From the NCBI GenBank assembly GCA_905116865.2, contig CAJHNH020004602.1:1360495-1424494 (forward strand): 64,000 bases of DNA. The letters are read 5' to 3'. Origin of the DNA: Candidula unifasciata (taxonomy: Eukaryota > Mollusca > Gastropoda > Stylommatophora > Geomitridae). A program made the translations under genes and the position numbers. The notes beneath the pieces are model-generated. The model saw only the letters and a program-made list of their open reading frames with translations. It had not been told where the DNA came from and ran no database searches. Positions 1-64,000 of the stretch are shown piece by piece (positions within the stretch are counted from its first letter, which is position 1; every line of letters begins with the position of its first letter).

Positions 1-552
1 GTGTTATTAGCACGGTAACAAAAGTGATTATTTGGTTATCAAAGGATGTATAATTTCACTTGCCGACAGAAGAACGCCATAACCTTACCGGCGGTCTTCA
101 CATGAGAGCACTATGGTGTAACAGCCCAACCACAACTATTACTGCTGCTGCTACTTTAAGTGGGTAAAGCAGTTACTGTGACTTAAAGCTCTCTCAGTTA
201 ATAGTTTGCCCCCCCCCCCCCCCCCCCTCCCCCCAAATTCACCGACAACTCTTTCCCACATTGAAGTAGTTGGGAGTAAAAAAAAAAAAACACTTGAAAA
301 GAAAATGAACACAGGAAAAAAACACCATAATTAGGAAATGAACGCTATTGTAAACAGCACAGCTTAAAATTCCAACACAGATGAAATAACTAAATCTAAA
401 TGAAAATAAATGAAAATCTATAAAATTTCAGCGTAACCATGCAATCGGAAAGTTTAACAATGCAATCATAAGTATGCGAAATGGTAAAATTTAATTATCA
501 AATGGTTTACCCATTTACTTGTTGTTGTTTTTTGTTTTTTTTAATATTAAGG

Positions 553-705
553 CAACATGGCTAGTGCTGTCACCACGACAGAGCAGATGAGGATATTATT
601 TTAGTCCGGGGTAAAAAAAAAAATTTAACTACTGCGGATTCGAACCCAGGTCTGCCGCACTTGAACCCAGTGTTCTAACCATTCGACCAAGCAGCCACTT
701 AATCG
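553..705 (-). repeat. tRNA-derived SINE, family F
   Basis: On the minus strand a Pol III A box (TGGTCGAATGGTTA) and B box (GGGTTCGAATCC) are correctly spaced, followed by an A/T-rich stretch and a tail containing CATGGCTAGTGC in plus orientation. A related copy is at 13700-13860. It is tRNA-like only in the promoter; no cloverleaf. Confidence 0.6.
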
Positions 706-1194
706 GAACAACGAAAAGAGAACACAACTATTAGACATATGTGTCCCTACCACTGTGTCGCGATTAAAACACAATTCAAAACCGCAGGCAATTGTTTTCT
801 CGTAGACAGATACTCCAGATATATTAATGAAATAGAAATCGCACGTGTCTAACGGTTAATGAAGTTAATGTCGCAGTCACTGTCTGCGCTGACGTCGAGA
901 TAGTCCTCGATTGCCCCCCCCCCCCCCCCCCCCCCCATCGAAGGTTGTTTGAAAAAAAAAAAACAGAAAATAGAAATCGTGTTTAATATGGTTATTGTGG
1001 CAAATATAGAGGTAGTCTTGTTTGCTGTACCACGACCTACTCTATGTATTAGTATTAGAGAAGGCGTTGGCTGCACGTAACTCGCCGGCGAATGGTAAAT
1101 ACGGCGCATGCGCAATTACTAACGAGGCTATAATTAGAAATCACTAAAGTTATAAATATTAGTTGCGTATATTTTGGCATAATTTGTGGTCACC

Positions 1195-1352
1195 TATCTG
1201 TAACAGTGACAGGTTGAATTTCAAACCACGACGGTTCAAAATCCGGTATCACAACAAACATATCCTGAAAATTTCAGCTAAATCGGTTCAGTAGTTTCCG
1301 AGTCTATAGAGACCAAACAAACACACAAACATTGATTTTTTTATATATAGAT
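1195..1352 (+). repeat. 3' tail of an RTE/Proto2-like LINE or derived SINE
   Basis: Contains the widely shared invertebrate tail 'cagctaaatcggttcagtag ... gagtctatagagacc' followed by acaaacacacaaacattgatt and an AT-rich end (tatatatagat). No coding portion remains. Confidence 0.5.
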
Positions 1353-1357
1353 AGCAT

Positions 1358-2030
1358 TGTCACTCACATGTGTATATTACTGGAAAGTAGTCATTCACAT
1401 TTATACATTACTGAAGTGTTGTTATTCACATTTATACATTACTGGTAGATGTGGTCAGAGCCATTTAGGAACAAGTAACGAAGTCAGAAGAAAAACTAGA
1501 TGATTATTATGTGCTGGAGAGAATGATGCACCTGGGTGTGACCAGAGGGTTCGGCCGGCACACTGCACTTAAAGGAAAGGCAAGATGACATACAACCAGA
1601 CTATGACCGGCACCATTATTATTGGAACTCTGCGCTGGCTGCTGAGGATAGGGACGGAGCTCTTATGGAATGCCCAGAGTGCTGTGATGTCAGTTTTTGA
1701 TTCAACTCAACTCAACAACTCATTTATACATTACTGGAATGTTGTCATTCACATCTATACATTACCGGTATTCTATTGTTCATATAACTGGAGAGTTGTT
1801 ATTCACATTTATACATTACTGAAGTGTTGTCAGTTAAATTTATAAAATTACTTTAAATGATTATAAAAAATATAAAAACTGCATTACTAGATTGTTGTAA
1901 TTCACTTCTGTAAATTAATGGGGTGTTGTCGTTCATATTTATACACATTCCTGGAGAGTTGTAATTCATATTTGTATATTTCTGTTGAGTTGTCATTCAC
2001 ATTTTGTATATACCTTGAGAGATGTATTAG
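1358..2030 (+). repeat. Degenerate ~28-32 bp minisatellite, interrupted by a LINE fragment
   Basis: Recurrent units of the form 'gttgtcattcacatttata' + 'cattactgg' lie at 1358-1450 and again from 1725 to about 2025, decaying to the right. The two halves are separated by the RNase H LINE tail at 1450-1722, which evidently inserted into the array. Confidence 0.65.
1450..1722 (+). mobile_element. 3' end of an RNase H-bearing LINE (copy 1)
   Basis: Degenerate translation includes LERMMHLGVTRGFGRHTALK, then a TMTG...IGTL block, ending in the family's 'tcaactcaactcaac' tail. It matches minus-strand copies at 5610-5945 and 42640-42940. Frameshifts make it non-functional. Confidence 0.65.
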
Positions 2031-2229
2031 AGCTTAATTTTATCCATGCAGGTAGGCAACAATTTAACTAGAACGGTTGAAGAAAGAGACAGAAGATCAT
2101 TGAAGATATGTGTCCACATTATTTAAATGTCAGCATAAACATATACTGCATTTCCATTATTAACTTAGAGATGTTTTGAATTTTCTCTTCCTACATCATC
2201 TGATATATGCCCAATCACTGTGTTCATAG

Positions 2230-63056
<60,827 letters not shown>

Positions 63057-63764
63057 GTAAGTTTCATGTATATACTTCAGTACCTAGTCACAAGTACATA
63101 CTTACATTTGTTTAATATAAAGTAATATTTTGCCAGTTTGAATTTGAACAATAATGATACAAACAATAGATTGTAAAATTTATTGCCTGGTCTATTTCGC
63201 TGTATCTCGTCAGGAGCATACTAGAGTAGTGAATGAAATAAATGAATCCTTCTAACAGAAATACAAAATTGACTAGATTAAAAAATAACTACCTGTTTTA
63301 CAACAATTATTGCCCTGGCAAGTAAAGGCAACCAGAGTGATGTTAACCAGTACTGTGGTGAGACAATTCACATGTGTAAGTTTTAGGAGGTAACGATTGC
63401 AGTGGAGAAGGTATCATGTGATATTTTTCTCCTTACTTTGCTGAGAGTATGTGTGTGCAGCTAGCATCATAGTACTAGTAGTGGTAGTTTTCACATGTTA
63501 CAGTCTCAGCATAAGTGGTAGGCGTGCAGCGAGCATTCTTGTTGCTATGTTCAAGACATAAACTGAGTGGTGTATTTGTAATAAATAGTGAAGAGAAGTA
63601 ATAAACAAAAAAGTAATGCATATTTATTTGGCAATAGAAGGTGTAAGCTGCGATTACAGCCGTTACATGCATGTCTCGCCACTGATCCGGTCCTACCCTG
63701 GAAAATAGCTAGATATATTGAAAACTTTCCAGATAGTTTAATTGGGGGTTTTCTTTTCTGTCAG

Positions 63765-64000
63765 GTGAAGCTCCCGACCCCTCAGAACAGGTCCTATTCC
63801 ACACTCTCAGAGCGTGTCCTACTCCACATTTTCAGGGCATAGTCTAGTCCACACTCTCAGAGCATATCCTGTTTCACACTCTCAGAGCATGTCCTTTTCC
63901 ACACTCTCAGAACATGTCCTGTTCCACACTCTCAGAGTGTGTCCTACTCCACATTTTCAGGGCATGTCCCAGTCCACACTATCAGGGCATGTGTTGGTAT
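63765..64000. repeat. 25-bp minisatellite running off the window
   Basis: About nine units containing 'ccacactctcagagcatgtc' plus 'ctgtt', with variants; continues past 64000. Confidence 0.92.

Overview
This is animal genomic DNA. It has short exons with GT-AG introns, very large introns, dense microsatellites, several tRNA-derived SINE families, RTE-type and RNase H-bearing LINE remnants, and DNA-transposon (hAT-like, Tc1/mariner-like, TTAA-type) debris. The repeat style, including many runs of 15 or more G or C, fits a lophotrochozoan, most likely a mollusc; that placement is inference, since no marker gene fixes the species.

The window is dominated by one plus-strand gene, an unconventional myosin that I assign to class XV (MYO15 group). 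Sixteen consecutive exons can be read, from 2230-2343 to 62982-63056. All have AG acceptors and GT donors and all join in phase, giving 639 continuous codons. They cover the second half of the motor (nine exons, 2.2-14.1 kb), the end of the converter plus three IQ motifs (30.96-31.14 and 54.14-54.22 kb), a short charged linker (57.5 kb), a pre-MyTH4 linker (59.0-61.3 kb) and the first part of a MyTH4 domain (61.2-63.1 kb). The start of the motor lies to the left of the window. The rest of MyTH4 and any FERM region lie to the right.

The most striking feature is in the 16.9 kb intron between motor and neck. On the same strand there is an uninterrupted 1436-codon reading frame (23574-27884) with no domain I recognise. 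It is predicted to be mostly disordered, polar and basic, with a Tyr/Trp-rich patch. Its last 48 bases follow a perfect GTAAGT donor at 27837, which falls exactly on a codon boundary. The next myosin exon (IQ, 30964) also starts on a codon boundary. The sequence therefore supports a testable model: the ORF is a giant alternative first (or internal) exon that splices into the IQ-MyTH4 tail, giving a motorless myosin XV isoform headed by about 1421 residues. Vertebrate MYO15A also uses a giant exon, but in front of the motor.

Layout: 0-2.2 kb, SINE, LINE tail and an interrupted minisatellite; 2.2-14.1 kb, motor exons with TE-filled introns; 14.1-23.5 kb, repeats and (TA)n; 23.5-27.9 kb, giant ORF; 28-31 kb, repeats, then IQ exon; 31.1-54.1 kb, a 23 kb intron holding a 5'-truncated RTE LINE with a 15-bp target duplication, other LINE and transposase fragments, a 540-bp compound microsatellite, and 43-bp and 21-bp satellites; 54-63 kb, neck and MyTH4 exons with several minisatellite-bearing introns; 63.1-64 kb, intron with a 25-bp minisatellite running off the end. 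No rRNA, functional tRNA or CRISPR was seen.
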